Source: Gordonia sihwensis NBRC 108236 (GTDB taxonomy: Bacteria > Actinomycetota > Actinomycetes > Mycobacteriales > Mycobacteriaceae). Taken from it: 64,000 nucleotides of DNA. The position numbers and the translations under genes are program-made. The stretch lies in assembly GCF_000333035.1 (NCBI RefSeq), contig NZ_BANU01000010.1:1-64000 (forward strand), written 5' to 3'. Positions 9,079 to 18,392 of the stretch are shown here, one piece after another (the first letter of the stretch is position 1; each line of letters starts with the position of its first letter). The notes beneath the pieces are model-generated. The model saw only the letters and a list, made by a program, of their open reading frames with translations. It was not told the origin of the DNA and searched no databases.

Positions 9079-10827
9079 ATGCGGCTCACCAACGTCGGCC
9101 ACCTCCGTCTCCCGTTCGGGCGACTGTACGGCTACGACGTCGCCGTGTCCGCTCCGGGAGACGACCTGCCGCTCTCCTTCGACCAGCGCAGGCACGTCGG
9201 TGCCGGCGACCGTCCGGGATCGTGGATGGCGCTCTCGTTCGAACTCGCCGAGACGATTCCGCGCGACCGCCTCGCCGACGCCTGGCTGCGGGTCGTCGAC
9301 AGGCACGGGACGCTCCGGACGGTCGTCGTCGACGGGGGCGAGGGACCGCGCCTGCGTGAGGTCCGCATCGGCGCGGGAGCGTGGATCGAGCATCCGGTGG
9401 CTCCCGGCCAAGCCGTCAACGACGCGCTCCGGTCGGTGCTCGACGCGCACTGCAGGCCCTACTCGCAACCGTCCCACCGCCTGTGCGTGCTGGAGAAGGC
9501 CGCGGGTCCCACCGTGGTCGTGGCCGCCGACCACGCGCATGTCGACATGTGGTCGATGCTGGTGGTGGCGCGCGACCTGCTCGCCGCACTGGCCGGCTCG
9601 CTCGACGGCGAGGTGCCCGCGTTCGTCGAGCACACTCGGGCGATGGCGAACCGGCCCGCGGCTCCGTCGGACGTCCGGACGCGATGGGCGCAGATCCTCG
9701 CCGCCGGCGGCGACGTGATGCCGCGCTTCCCGTTGCCGCTCGGCACGGCGGAACCGAGCGCCGAACGCGTGGAGGTCCGCGACGTGTTCGACGTCGACGA
9801 CAGCGCCGCGTTCTCGGCGCAGGCTCGGGCCGACGGCGTGTCCACGCTCTCGGGCGCGGTGTCGGTGATGACGTCGGTGACGCGGGAACTGGCGGGAACG
9901 CCACTGCGCGCCGTGTTCCCCGTACACAGCCGCTACGACGCGGCCTGGCACGAGTCGGTCGGCTGGTTCATCACCAACTCCGTCATCGAATCGTGCGACC
10001 CCGCCCCGTCGGCCTGCGCCGAAGCCGTCCGCGAGGCGGTCCGCCTCGGATCCTGGCCGCTGCGAGAGATTCTGGAACCGTGGGGCGGTGACATGCCCGA
10101 GGCACCCGGAATGTTCGCGGTGTCGTGGCTCGACCTGCGCCGGCTGCCGGTTCGGATCGATTCGGCGCGGATCGACGCCCAGTACGTGGGCGCCGTGATC
10201 CGAACCGACGGTGTGATGCTGTGGTTCATCCTCGACGAGGCCGGCCTGCATCTGCGGTGCCGCTATCCGGACACCGCGGAGGCCAGGACCAACGTCGGCG
10301 GGTGGCTGGATCTGCTCGTCGCGCGCCTGCAGGAGAGGTCACGATCGTCCGCGGGCGACGTGCTGCGCGTGAGCGGTCGGACATTCCGCATTCAGCGGGC
10401 GCGACGGTCGGACGTCCCGGCGATCGTCGACCTGCTCTCCGACGACGAGATCGGGCGCGATCGCGAAGGCGCCGAACTGGAACGGTACGAAGCGGCGTTC
10501 GACGTCCTGGTCCGAGACCGTGCCCACTACCTCGCTGTGGTCCGGGACGAGCGGGATCGGACCGTCGCGACGATGCAACTGACGGTGATCGGCGGCCTCT
10601 CGCGCGGCGGCACCACGCGGCTGCAGATCGAGGGTCTCCGCGTCGCCGAAGCAGAGCGCTCCCGCGGACTCGGGACTGCGATGCTCGATTGGGCGCACGC
10701 CCACGGTCGCGCGCACGGGGCACACCTGGCCCAACTCGCCCCCGATGAGGCGCGCATCCGTGCGCGTGCCTTCTACGCCCGGGCCGGTTACCGGGCCGAG
10801 CACGTCGGTCTCAAACGAGAGCTCTGA
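9079..10827 (+). CDS. Condensation-like acyltransferase fused to a GNAT acetyltransferase
   Basis: A 582-residue protein with two enzyme domains. Residues about 30-420 resemble a condensation (CoA-dependent acyltransferase fold) domain. The HxxxD part of the catalytic HHxxxD motif is kept at His152-Asp156 (ADHAHVDMWS), while the first His is Asp151. Residues about 436-582 are a complete GNAT domain with the acetyl-CoA loop RSRGLGTAM near 527-536 and a typical FYARAGYRAEH end. No carrier protein or adenylation domain lies nearby. It may join acyl groups to an amine or alcohol and then acetylate, but the substrate is unknown. The frame is continuous and neither domain looks decayed. Confidence 0.78.
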   Translation: MRLTNVGHLRLPFGRLYGYDVAVSAPGDDLPLSFDQRRHVGAGDRPGSWMALSFELAETIPRDRLADAWLRVVDRHGTLRTVVVDGGEGPRLREVRIGAGAWIEHPVAPGQAVNDALRSVLDAHCRPYSQPSHRLCVLEKAAGPTVVVAADHAHVDMWSMLVVARDLLAALAGSLDGEVPAFVEHTRAMANRPAAPSDVRTRWAQILAAGGDVMPRFPLPLGTAEPSAERVEVRDVFDVDDSAAFSAQARADGVSTLSGAVSVMTSVTRELAGTPLRAVFPVHSRYDAAWHESVGWFITNSVIESCDPAPSACAEAVREAVRLGSWPLREILEPWGGDMPEAPGMFAVSWLDLRRLPVRIDSARIDAQYVGAVIRTDGVMLWFILDEAGLHLRCRYPDTAEARTNVGGWLDLLVARLQERSRSSAGDVLRVSGRTFRIQRARRSDVPAIVDLLSDDEIGRDREGAELERYEAAFDVLVRDRAHYLAVVRDERDRTVATMQLTVIGGLSRGGTTRLQIEGLRVAEAERSRGLGTAMLDWAHAHGRAHGAHLAQLAPDEARIRARAFYARAGYRAEHVGLKREL

Positions 10828-10841
10828 GCCGTCGGGGCCGG

Positions 10842-11279
10842 TCAGGTGAGGGCCTGCGCCAGGCCGACGAGGATGCCCTCGGGCCCGCGTATGTAACAGA
10901 GCCGGTAACTGTCCTCGAACCGGACGATCTCGGTGCTGATGATCTCGGCGCCGTGCGGACGCAGGCGCTCCAGCGTCTCGTCGAGATCGTCGACCGCGAA
11001 CATCACGCGCAGGTAGCCGAGTGCATTCACCGGAGCCCTCCGGTGATCGGCGACGACGTCCGGTTCGATGAACCGCGACAGTTCGAGCCGACTGTGCCCG
11101 TCGGGGGTCGCCATCATCGCGATCTCCACCCGCTGCTCGCCGAGACCGGTCACCCGGCCCGCCCAGGGACCCTCCACGACGGTCTGGCCGTCGAGCGACA
11201 GTCCGAGGGCGCTGAAGAACTCGATGGCCGCGCTGAGATCTTCGACGACGATGCCGACGTTATCCATCCTCACGGGCAC
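10842..11279 (-). CDS. VOC superfamily (glyoxalase/dioxygenase-like) protein
   Basis: A 145-residue protein with the paired beta-alpha-beta-beta-beta units of the vicinal oxygen chelate fold: DNVGIVVEDLSAAIEFFSALG in the first half, ALGYLRVMFAVDDLDETLERL and LCYIRGPEGILVGLAQ in the second. Such proteins bind a metal or act as resistance or isomerase proteins; nothing here fixes the substrate. Start is GTG at 11279; an ATG at 11267 is an alternative. It is convergent with the fusion gene. Confidence 0.82.
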   Translation of the reverse strand: MPVRMDNVGIVVEDLSAAIEFFSALGLSLDGQTVVEGPWAGRVTGLGEQRVEIAMMATPDGHSRLELSRFIEPDVVADHRRAPVNALGYLRVMFAVDDLDETLERLRPHGAEIISTEIVRFEDSYRLCYIRGPEGILVGLAQALT

Positions 11280-11359
11280 GCACTCACTGTACCGAGATCC
11301 GTCCGCGATGTTGAGCCAACGAGCACCCGCCGCCGGCGACCGGAGGACATACTGCTTCA

Positions 11360-12331
11360 GTGATGTCAGTGAAGCGCACTCGTCTCCTCGCCGTGTCGGT
11401 CGTCGTGCTCGCAGCGGTCGGGCAGTTGCTGGCAGGCCCGGGCCGCAGCGATGCGGCGCCGACCGGCTGGAAGTACACGATGGTCGGGTTCAGCAACGGC
11501 ACCGACCGAGCCATGGACGTGTACGGGTCCAGCGACGGCACACAGTTCACGCCGGTGCGGAAGGCGGCCTACCGTCCGCCGACCGGCCGGGTCCGCGACC
11601 CGAGCGTGTTCCGGAACACCGACGGCATGTACTACGTCACGTACACCACCGCAGACGGCGCGAACATCGGCTTCGCCCGCAGCCGTGATCGGGTGAACTG
11701 GACGCCGATCGGCAACTATCCGGTCCCGTTCTGCTGCGCACTGCTTCCCGGGACCGGCGACGGCACCGGGTCGATGAACATTCCGGGATCGTCGGGTTCG
11801 GCCGCGTTGAAGAGCGCTCCGTCACTGTCGCCCTTCACGACGAAGGCGTGGGCGCCCGAATGGTTCGTCGAAGGCGGGCGGGTCCACGTCGTCCTGTCGA
11901 TGTCCACCGGCGGCGGCTTCGTGCCCTACGTCATGACCGCTTTGGAGCCGTCTCTGCGTCTGTGGAGCATGCCGGTGCCGATCGCCGGCATCGGCGCCGA
12001 CCACATCGACACCACCATCGTGAAGGTCGGGGCCACCTACCACGCCTTCACCAAGAACGAGACGCACAAGTACGTGCAGCACGCGGTGTCGTCGAAGCTC
12101 GCCGGGCCGTACCGGTTCGTGGCACCCGGCGATTGGGGTTCATTCGTGGAGGGACCCGCGGTGACGCAGTTGCCGAACGGCGCCTGGCGCATCTATCTCG
12201 ACGCGTACAAGGCGGGGAAGTACGTCTACTCCGACAGCACCGACGGAATGCGCACGTGGTCGCCCGTCAGAGAGCTCCCCGGCTTGTCCGGCTCGGTCCG
12301 GCACTTCGGTGTGATGCGCGAGCGGGGCTGA
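11360..12331 (+). CDS. Secreted glycoside hydrolase family 43-like beta-propeller protein
   Basis: A 323-residue protein with an N-terminal signal peptide (KRTR, then a hydrophobic core to about residue 30, cleavage near SDAAP). The mature part has repeated propeller-type blades: RDPSVFRNTDGMYYVTYT, FARSRDRVNWTPIG and SDSTDGMRTWSPV. The RDPSVF motif and the Glu in FVEGPAV fit the GH43 catalytic base and acid. It probably acts outside the cell on arabinose- or galactose-containing polysaccharide, possibly cell-wall arabinogalactan, but that is inference. The GTG at 11360 or the ATG at 11363 may be the start. A decayed hydrolase follows at once in the same frame. Confidence 0.75.
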   Translation: MMSVKRTRLLAVSVVVLAAVGQLLAGPGRSDAAPTGWKYTMVGFSNGTDRAMDVYGSSDGTQFTPVRKAAYRPPTGRVRDPSVFRNTDGMYYVTYTTADGANIGFARSRDRVNWTPIGNYPVPFCCALLPGTGDGTGSMNIPGSSGSAALKSAPSLSPFTTKAWAPEWFVEGGRVHVVLSMSTGGGFVPYVMTALEPSLRLWSMPVPIAGIGADHIDTTIVKVGATYHAFTKNETHKYVQHAVSSKLAGPYRFVAPGDWGSFVEGPAVTQLPNGAWRIYLDAYKAGKYVYSDSTDGMRTWSPVRELPGLSGSVRHFGVMRERG

Positions 12332-12993
12332 CGTGCCGACAGCGACCCCGAGGCCCCCGACTACGACCTTCGCGATCTCGCGGGCGACGCAGCAGCGCTC
12401 GTGCGGGCGCTCGGAGCGGACAACGCGCACATGGGTGGGCTGGGTGTCGGTGGCATGGTCGCCCAGGTCGCGGCACTCGACTTCCCGGATGTGTTCACCG
12501 CGCTCACCCTCGTCGGCACCAGGGCGGTCGCGCCGGGTCCGGTCGACGACGATCTGCCCGATCACGACGCGAACGTGATGGCGGCGCTGTTCTCGCGACC
12601 GAGCCCGGACTGGGCCGATCGCACGGCCGTCGTAGCGCATGCAGCCGAGAGCGCGCCGCTCCTTCACAACGACCCGGATCAGGCAGGCCGTCTCGCCGGT
12701 CGGATCTGGGATCGAACGCCGTCGAAGGCTCCTGCCGTGCACATGGCGAACCAGCGCGGCACCGTCTTCGCCCGGCTCGACTGTGCACCGCGCTGGCGTG
12801 AGCACCTCGGCGAGATCCGGATGCCGACGCTCGTCGTCCACGGCCGGCTCGATCCGTTCTTCCCGGTGGGCAACGGTCGAGCCCTGGCCGCGGAGATACC
12901 CGGCGCACGGCTGCTCATCCTGGACGACACATGGGTACCGGACTGCCCGAGCAGGCGAGCGGCGAGGTCGCTGCCGCGATGCTCGATCTCTGA
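12332..12993 (+). pseudogene. Alpha/beta hydrolase remnant: 5' truncated, frameshifted, nucleophile lost
   Basis: Directly after the GH43-like stop, and in the same frame, codons read YDLRDLAGDAAALVRALGAD, which is the middle of an alpha/beta hydrolase. The N-terminal third with the HG motif is absent. The nucleophile elbow reads GLGVGG, with Gly where Ser is required. Near the end, a 2-base AC duplication at about 12927-12930 shifts the frame; removing it restores MGTGLPEQASGEVAAAML and a stop at 12991-12993, the normal family ending. The open frame as it stands instead runs on to 13057. Three independent lesions make this a pseudogene. Confidence 0.85.
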
Positions 12994-13011
12994 ACCCCGG
13001 CCGGCCGTCGG

Positions 13012-13641
13012 TCAACCGACGCGCCGGACCAGCCAGTCGACCAGCGGCCTCGTCTGACGCCAGTCCTTCCGAACCCGGTCGACCAGTGCGGGGGAGTGGA
13101 TCACCTCGTCGAAACCGTAGTCACGGCTCACGGTCAACGACCGGTACCGCAACAGGTCGATCCGCGGGTGGTCGGCGCTCCAGCCGCGCGGCGAGGTCTT
13201 GACACGGTCGCCGCCCACCTCCCACCCCTTGCGTTCCAGGGTGCCGACGATCTTCTCGAGCTCGGCTCCGTGGAGGTCGTCGTCGATGGCGCGGCGAATG
13301 GCGGCCAGAGTGTCGGCGTCGGCGTGATAGAAGCCGGCGGCCACGCGCACTCCCGGGGCCGAGATCTGGACGTAGTAGCCGGTCGCGGGTCCGACCGCCA
13401 CGAACGCGCCCTGATGGGTCTTGTACGGGGTCTTGTCCTTCGAGAACCGGACGTCCCGATACGGGCGGAACACCTTCGCCGGACCGAACTCGTCGGCGAG
13501 TTCGTCGGTCAGCGCGACCATCGGCGCGGCGACGCTGGACTGGTAGACGTCGCGGTGTGCTTCCCAGAACACTTTGCTGTTGTCGATCTCGAGATCGTCG
13601 TAGAAGTCGAGCGCAGCCTCGGGGAATCCGGTGAAGCTCAT
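13012..13641 (-). CDS. DUF2461 family protein
   Basis: A 209-residue protein of the DUF2461 (TIGR02453) family. Diagnostic segments are FYDDLEIDNSKVFWEAHRD, FRPYRDVRFSKDKTPYKTH and YYVQISAPGVRVAAGFYHAD. Structure and function of the family are poorly understood; members are about 200-230 residues and cytosolic. It begins 104 bp from the divergent amino acid permease. Confidence 0.9.
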   Translation of the reverse strand: MSFTGFPEAALDFYDDLEIDNSKVFWEAHRDVYQSSVAAPMVALTDELADEFGPAKVFRPYRDVRFSKDKTPYKTHQGAFVAVGPATGYYVQISAPGVRVAAGFYHADADTLAAIRRAIDDDLHGAELEKIVGTLERKGWEVGGDRVKTSPRGWSADHPRIDLLRYRSLTVSRDYGFDEVIHSPALVDRVRKDWRQTRPLVDWLVRRVG

Positions 13642-13677
13642 GGGTCGAGCCTACCGAGGACCCTGCGGCTGTCCGAT

Positions 13678-13693
13678 TGTGACGAGGGTCAAA
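13678..13693. promoter_or_regulatory. CRP/GlxR-like 16-bp site
   Basis: TGTGACGAGGGTCAAA matches 9 of the 10 defined bases of the CRP-family consensus TGTGA-N6-TCACA. It lies in the 104-bp divergent gap, 53 bases upstream of the amino acid permease start. A role in cAMP-dependent control of that transporter is inference; one such match can occur by chance. Confidence 0.35.
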
Positions 13694-13745
13694 GGACGTC
13701 GTAAATTGTCCCCCTGAACGGTGTGACGCTGGAAGGGGTGACCGA

Positions 13746-15167
13746 ATGACGGTGGCGAGCGAAGAACGCGCTCCCGACGAGGGATATCAGCGCGGACTGA
13801 CCGCGAGTACGGTCCAGATGATCGCCATCGGCGGTGCCATCGGCACGGGCCTGTTCTACGGCTCGGGCGGAGCGATCGAGAAGGCCGGGCCGGCGCTGCT
13901 GCTCGCCTACGCGCTCGCGGGCCTCGCGATCTTCATCGTGATGCGCGCACTCGGCGAACTGCTGATCTACCGGCCGGTGTCCGGCGGCATCAGCGAGTAC
14001 GCCGACGAATTCCTCGGGCGGTTCGCCGGCTTCAGCCAGGGCTGGACGTACTGGGCGGTGTGGACCACCACCTGCATGGCCGAGATCACCGTGGCGGGTA
14101 AGTACGTCAACTACTGGTGGCCGGCGATCCCCGGCTGGGTGACCGCGCTGACGGTTCTCGTCATCCTGTTCGGCGCGAACCTGATCTCGGTCGGCCTGTT
14201 CGGCCGTGCCGAGTTCTGGTTCTCGGCGATCAAGGTGACGGCGATCCTCGGCATGATCATCGTCGGCATCGGAGTCCTGTTGCCGATCGCCGGCTTCGGT
14301 CCGGCCGAGGGGCCCTCGGTGACCAACCTCTGGAACGACGGCGGGTTCTTCGCCACCGGTTTCACCAATGCTCTGCTGAGCCTGCAGATCGTCATGTTCG
14401 CCTACGTCGGTGTGGAACTGGTCGGCGTCACCGCGGGTGAGGCGGAGAACCCGAGGGTCACTCTGCGCAAGGCCATCAACTCGGTGCCCTTCCGCATCGG
14501 CATCTTCTACGTCGGTGCGATCCTGGTGATCCTGTCGGTCCGCGGATGGCGGAACTTCCACGCCGGAGAGAGCCCGTTCGTCGCGGTGTTCCAGTACATC
14601 GGCCTGCCCGGCGCGGCCGGTCTGGTCAACTTCATCCTGTTGACCGCGGCGCTCTCGTCCTGCAACTCCGGCATCTACTCCACCGGCCGGATGCTCCGTT
14701 CGCTGGCACAGCGCGGCGACGCGCCGCACGGTCTCGACCGCTTGTCGAGCCGGAAGGTGCCGGTGGCCGGAATCGTGCTCAGTGCCCTGGTGATGGTCCT
14801 CGGCGTGGTCGTGAACGCGATCGACCCCGATCACGCGTTCTCGTACATCACCTCGGTCTCGACCGTCGGGATCATCGTCGTGTGGTCCACCATCCTGATC
14901 TGCCAGATGCGGTTCCGGGCGAAGGTCAAGAGCGGAGAACTGCCCGAATCCGATTACCGGGTGCCCGGAGCGCCCTACACGACCTGGGCGGCACTGGCGT
15001 TCCTGGCGTTGGTCTTCGTTCTGCTGTTCTTCACCGAGGACGGACGGATCGCCCTGATCGTCGGCGCCGTCTGGTTCGCCTGCGTGGTGATCGGCTACGT
15101 GTTCTGGTCGCGGATGCCGCTGCGGGAAGAGCCCGTCGAGACCGAGAGCCGCGTCGAGCGACGATGA
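13746..15167 (+). CDS. Amino acid permease (APC superfamily)
   Basis: A 473-residue polytopic membrane protein with about 12 hydrophobic segments. The AAT-family signature GGAIGTGLFYGSGGAI lies in the first membrane helix, and the later motif SVPFRIGIFYVGAILVI and the soluble loop ESDYRVPGAPY are typical of CycA/AroP/ProY-type proton symporters. It would import an amino acid; specificity cannot be assigned. The ATG at 13746 is preceded by GAAGGGGTGACCGA. A CRP-like site lies 53 bases upstream. Confidence 0.9.
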   Translation: MTVASEERAPDEGYQRGLTASTVQMIAIGGAIGTGLFYGSGGAIEKAGPALLLAYALAGLAIFIVMRALGELLIYRPVSGGISEYADEFLGRFAGFSQGWTYWAVWTTTCMAEITVAGKYVNYWWPAIPGWVTALTVLVILFGANLISVGLFGRAEFWFSAIKVTAILGMIIVGIGVLLPIAGFGPAEGPSVTNLWNDGGFFATGFTNALLSLQIVMFAYVGVELVGVTAGEAENPRVTLRKAINSVPFRIGIFYVGAILVILSVRGWRNFHAGESPFVAVFQYIGLPGAAGLVNFILLTAALSSCNSGIYSTGRMLRSLAQRGDAPHGLDRLSSRKVPVAGIVLSALVMVLGVVVNAIDPDHAFSYITSVSTVGIIVVWSTILICQMRFRAKVKSGELPESDYRVPGAPYTTWAALAFLALVFVLLFFTEDGRIALIVGAVWFACVVIGYVFWSRMPLREEPVETESRVERR

Positions 15168-15177
15168 CGGCCGATTT

Positions 15178-15191
15178 CCGGATCGATCCGG
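15178..15191. promoter_or_regulatory. 14-bp perfect palindrome upstream of fdhA
   Basis: CCGGATCGATCCGG is a perfect palindrome in the 60-bp gap between the permease stop and the fdhA start. It could be an operator for the formate dehydrogenase operon or part of a hairpin ending the permease transcript (flanking GGCCG and CGGCC extend the symmetry loosely). The sequence alone cannot tell these apart. Confidence 0.35.
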
Positions 15192-15227
15192 CCGGCCCGA
15201 GCGCGCCGACGCGATAGGGTTGGGGAC

Positions 15228-18200
15228 GTGTCCAGGTTCAGTCCCCTCGAGTGGCCGGTGTTCCGGCAACTGCGGTCGGGTGACGTGCTGGGCCGAGGCC
15301 CCGCGGTGGAGTCGCCGCGCACCAAGGCGATGCAGTCACGCACCGCCACGGCGGACCGGATGGCGCAGAGCGTCTGCCCGTTCTGTGCGGTCGGGTGCGG
15401 TCAGCGGGTGTACGTCAAGGATGAGCGGGTCATCGCCATCGAGGGCGATCCGGATTCCCCGATCTCGCGCGGGCGACTCTGTCCGAAGGGGGCGTCGAGC
15501 GAGCAATTGGTGAACAACCCGCTCCGGCAGACCACGGTCCGCTACCGCGCCCCGTACGCCACGCAGTGGCAGGACCTGGATCGGGACACCGCGATCGACA
15601 TGATCGCCGACCGCTTCCTCGAAGCCCGTCGCAGGCACTGGCAGGACGTCGACGAGCACGGAAACCCCTTGCGCCGCACCATGGGTGTGGCCTCACTCGG
15701 CGGGGCGACGCTAGACAACGAAGAGAATTACCTGATCAAGAAGCTCTTCACCGCCGCGGGCGCGATTCAGATCGAGAATCAGGCGCGGATATGACACTCC
15801 GCCACGGTTCCCGGTCTGGGAGCCTCGTTCGGCCGCGGTGGTGCCACCCAGTTCTTGCAGGACATGGCCAATGCCGACTGCATCGTGCTCATGGGCGGCA
15901 ACATGGCGGAAGCGCATCCCGTCGGATTCCAATGGGTCACTGAGGCGAAGGCGCGCGGTGCCCGCGTGATCCACGTCGATCCGCGTTTCACCCGCACGTC
16001 GGCGGTGGTCGACAAGCACATCTCGATCCGGGCGGGATCGGACATCGTGCTGCTGGGTGCGCTGATCAACTACATGATCACCCGCGAGCGCTACTTCCAC
16101 GAGTACGTCGTCGCGTACACCAACGCGGCGACTCTGGTGAGCGAGGACTACCGGGACACCGACGACCTGGACGGTCTCTTCTCCGGCTTCGACGAGGAGT
16201 CCGGGACCTACGATCGCGCCACCTGGCAGTACACCGGCGGGCGGGACGAGACGCTGCAGGATCCGCGCACCGTGTTCCAGATCCTGAAGCGGCACTACTC
16301 CCGCTACACCCCGGAGATGGTGACGCAGATGTGCGGCATCGCCGAAGCGGAGTTCGAGTACCTCGCACGGTCGCTGGCCGACAACTCGGGCCCCGAACGC
16401 ACCGGATGCTTCGGCTACGCGACCGGGTGGACTCAGCACACGATGGGCGCCCAGGTGATCCGCACGGCTGCCATTCTGCAGTTGCTTCTCGGCAACGTCG
16501 GACGTCCCGGTGGCGGAATCATGGCGTTGCGCGGTCACGCGAGCATCCAGGGCTCCACGGACATTCCGACGCTGTTCGATCTGCTTCCCGGCTACCTGCC
16601 GATGCCGTCCGCGGGCAAGCACAACACGTTCGACGACTACCTCGCGACGGTGCGGCCGGCGTCCGGCAAGGGATTCTGGGCGTATGCCGAGGACTACGCG
16701 GTGAGTCTGCTCAAGGCGTGGTGGGGTGAGGCGGCGACCGCCGAGAACGACTGGTGCTTCGACTATCTGCCGCGGCTCACCGGACCGGCGGGCACATACC
16801 AGACCGTGGTGGAGATGCTGGAGGGCAATGTCGACGGTTACTTCATCGTCGGTCAGAACCCCGCCGTCGGATCGGCCAACAGCCGTCAACAGCGGATGGC
16901 GATGTCCAAGCTCAAGTGGCTGGTGGTGCGTGATCTGAACATGATCGAGAGCGCCACCTGGTGGAAGGAGGGGCCCGAGATCGACTCGGGCGAACTGAAG
17001 ACCGAGGACATCGCCACCGAGGTCTTCTTCCTGCCGGCCGCCACCCACGTCGAGAAGGCCGGCTCGTTCACTCAGACGCAGCGCATGGTGCAGTGGCGCC
17101 ACCAGGCGGTGGCCCCACCCGGCGACGCGCAGAGCGAACTCGACTTCTACTACGAACTCGGCAGGCGCATCCGGGAACGCGTGGCCGACTCGACCGACCC
17201 GCGCGACCGTCCCCTCCAGGATCTGACCTGGGACTACCGCCGCAACGAACACGGTGACGTGGACCCGGAGGCGGTGCTCGCCGAGATCAACGGCCGTCAT
17301 CTGACGGGGCCGAACGCCGGCGAACCGATCGACTCCTACACCGAGTTGCGTTCCGACGGCTCCACGATCTCCGGGTGCTGGATCTACGCGGGCGTCTACG
17401 CCGGCGGGGTCAACAGGGCCGCGCGGCGCACCCCCGGCGGCGGTGGCGGTGTGACGCAGTCCGACTGGGGCTGGGTGTGGCCGTCCGACCGCCGCATCCT
17501 CTACAACCGGGCGTCGGCCGACCCGCAGGGCCGGCCGTGGAGCGAACGCAAGAAGTACGTCTGGTGGGACGCCGACGCCGGACGGTGGACCGGATCGGAC
17601 GTTCCGGACTTCCCGATCGACCGCGCGCCTGGGACGGTGCCGCCGGAGGGGGCGATCGGTGCCGACGCCATCGGCGGCGACGACGCGTTCATCATGCAGG
17701 CGGACGGGAAGGGCTGGTTGTTCGCGCCGAACGGTCTGGTCGACGGTCCGATGCCGACGCACTACGAGTCGCAGGAGTCGCCGGTCCGCAACGCCCTGTA
17801 TCCGCAGCAGCAGTCGCCCGCCAGGGTGATGCTCCCCCGCGAGGACAATCTCGACGCGCCGAGTGCCGGCGACCCGGGCGCCGGCGTCTACCCGTACGTC
17901 TTCACGACGTACCGGCTCACCGAGCACCACACGGCGGGCGGCATGAGCCGATGGTCGCCGTACCTCTCCGAACTCCAGCCGGAGATGTTCTGCGAGGTCT
18001 CTCCGGAACTGGCCGCCGAATGCGGGCTGACCGCGCAGGGATGGGCGACGATCGTCTCGCCGCGCGGTGTGATCGAGGCCCGGGTGCTGGTCACCGACCG
18101 GATGCGGCCGCTGGAGATCAACGGCCGCGTGGTGCACCAGGTGGGTCTGCCGTATCACTGGGGTGTGGGCAACGACGCGGTGGTCAGCGGTGACGCCGCC

Positions 18201-18392
18201 AACGACCTCGTCGGTGTCACGATGGATCCGAACGTCTTCATTCAGGAGTCGAAGGTGGGTTCGTGTGCGGTCATCGCGGGGCGTCGTCCGCGCGGTGCCG
18301 CCGCCGATGCGCTGGTGCGCGACTACCAGCGACGGTCCGGGGCCACCGTCGAGACGGACAACAGCCGTCTCACACCGCGAGAGGAGCAGTGA
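15228..18392 (+). CDS. fdhA: Formate dehydrogenase catalytic subunit, selenoprotein (UGA read as Sec189)
   Basis: The gene is interrupted only by TGA at 15792-15794. Reading it as selenocysteine gives 1054 residues with Sec at 189 in the context QARI-Sec-HSATVPGLG, the metal-ligand position of molybdenum/tungsten formate dehydrogenases. Upstream are the [4Fe-4S] ligands C50, C53, C57 and C85 (SVCPFCAVGCG, GRLCPKG). Downstream are the bis-MGD-binding domains (VLMGGNMAEAHPVGFQW, GNVGRPGGGIMALRGH, YFIVGQNPAVGSANS) and a C-terminal MopB domain. It oxidises formate to CO2. I see no twin-Arg signal, so a cytosolic-facing enzyme is likely. It overlaps fdhB by one base. Calling it as two separate genes would be wrong. 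Confidence 0.96.
15792..15824 (+). promoter_or_regulatory. Bacterial SECIS element of fdhA
   Basis: After UGA (15792-15794) the mRNA folds as a 7-bp hairpin: GGUUCCC (15806-15812), loop GGUCU (15813-15817), GGGAGCC (15818-15824), with one G-U pair. The apical loop GGUCU equals that of the well-studied E. coli fdhF SECIS, which SelB binds, and it begins 18 bases after the UGA. The element lies inside the coding frame, as is required in bacteria. Confidence 0.9.

Noticed and set aside
13689-15269. 526-codon open frame on the minus strand
   Set aside because: It is a high-GC shadow of the amino acid permease, with Asp/Glu/His/Gln-rich low-quality translation.
15228-15860. fdhA looks like two genes or a nonsense mutation at 15792
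   Set aside because: UGA sits at the metal-ligand Sec position, a SECIS hairpin follows, and tRNA-Sec, selA, selB and selD are adjacent; it is one selenoprotein gene.
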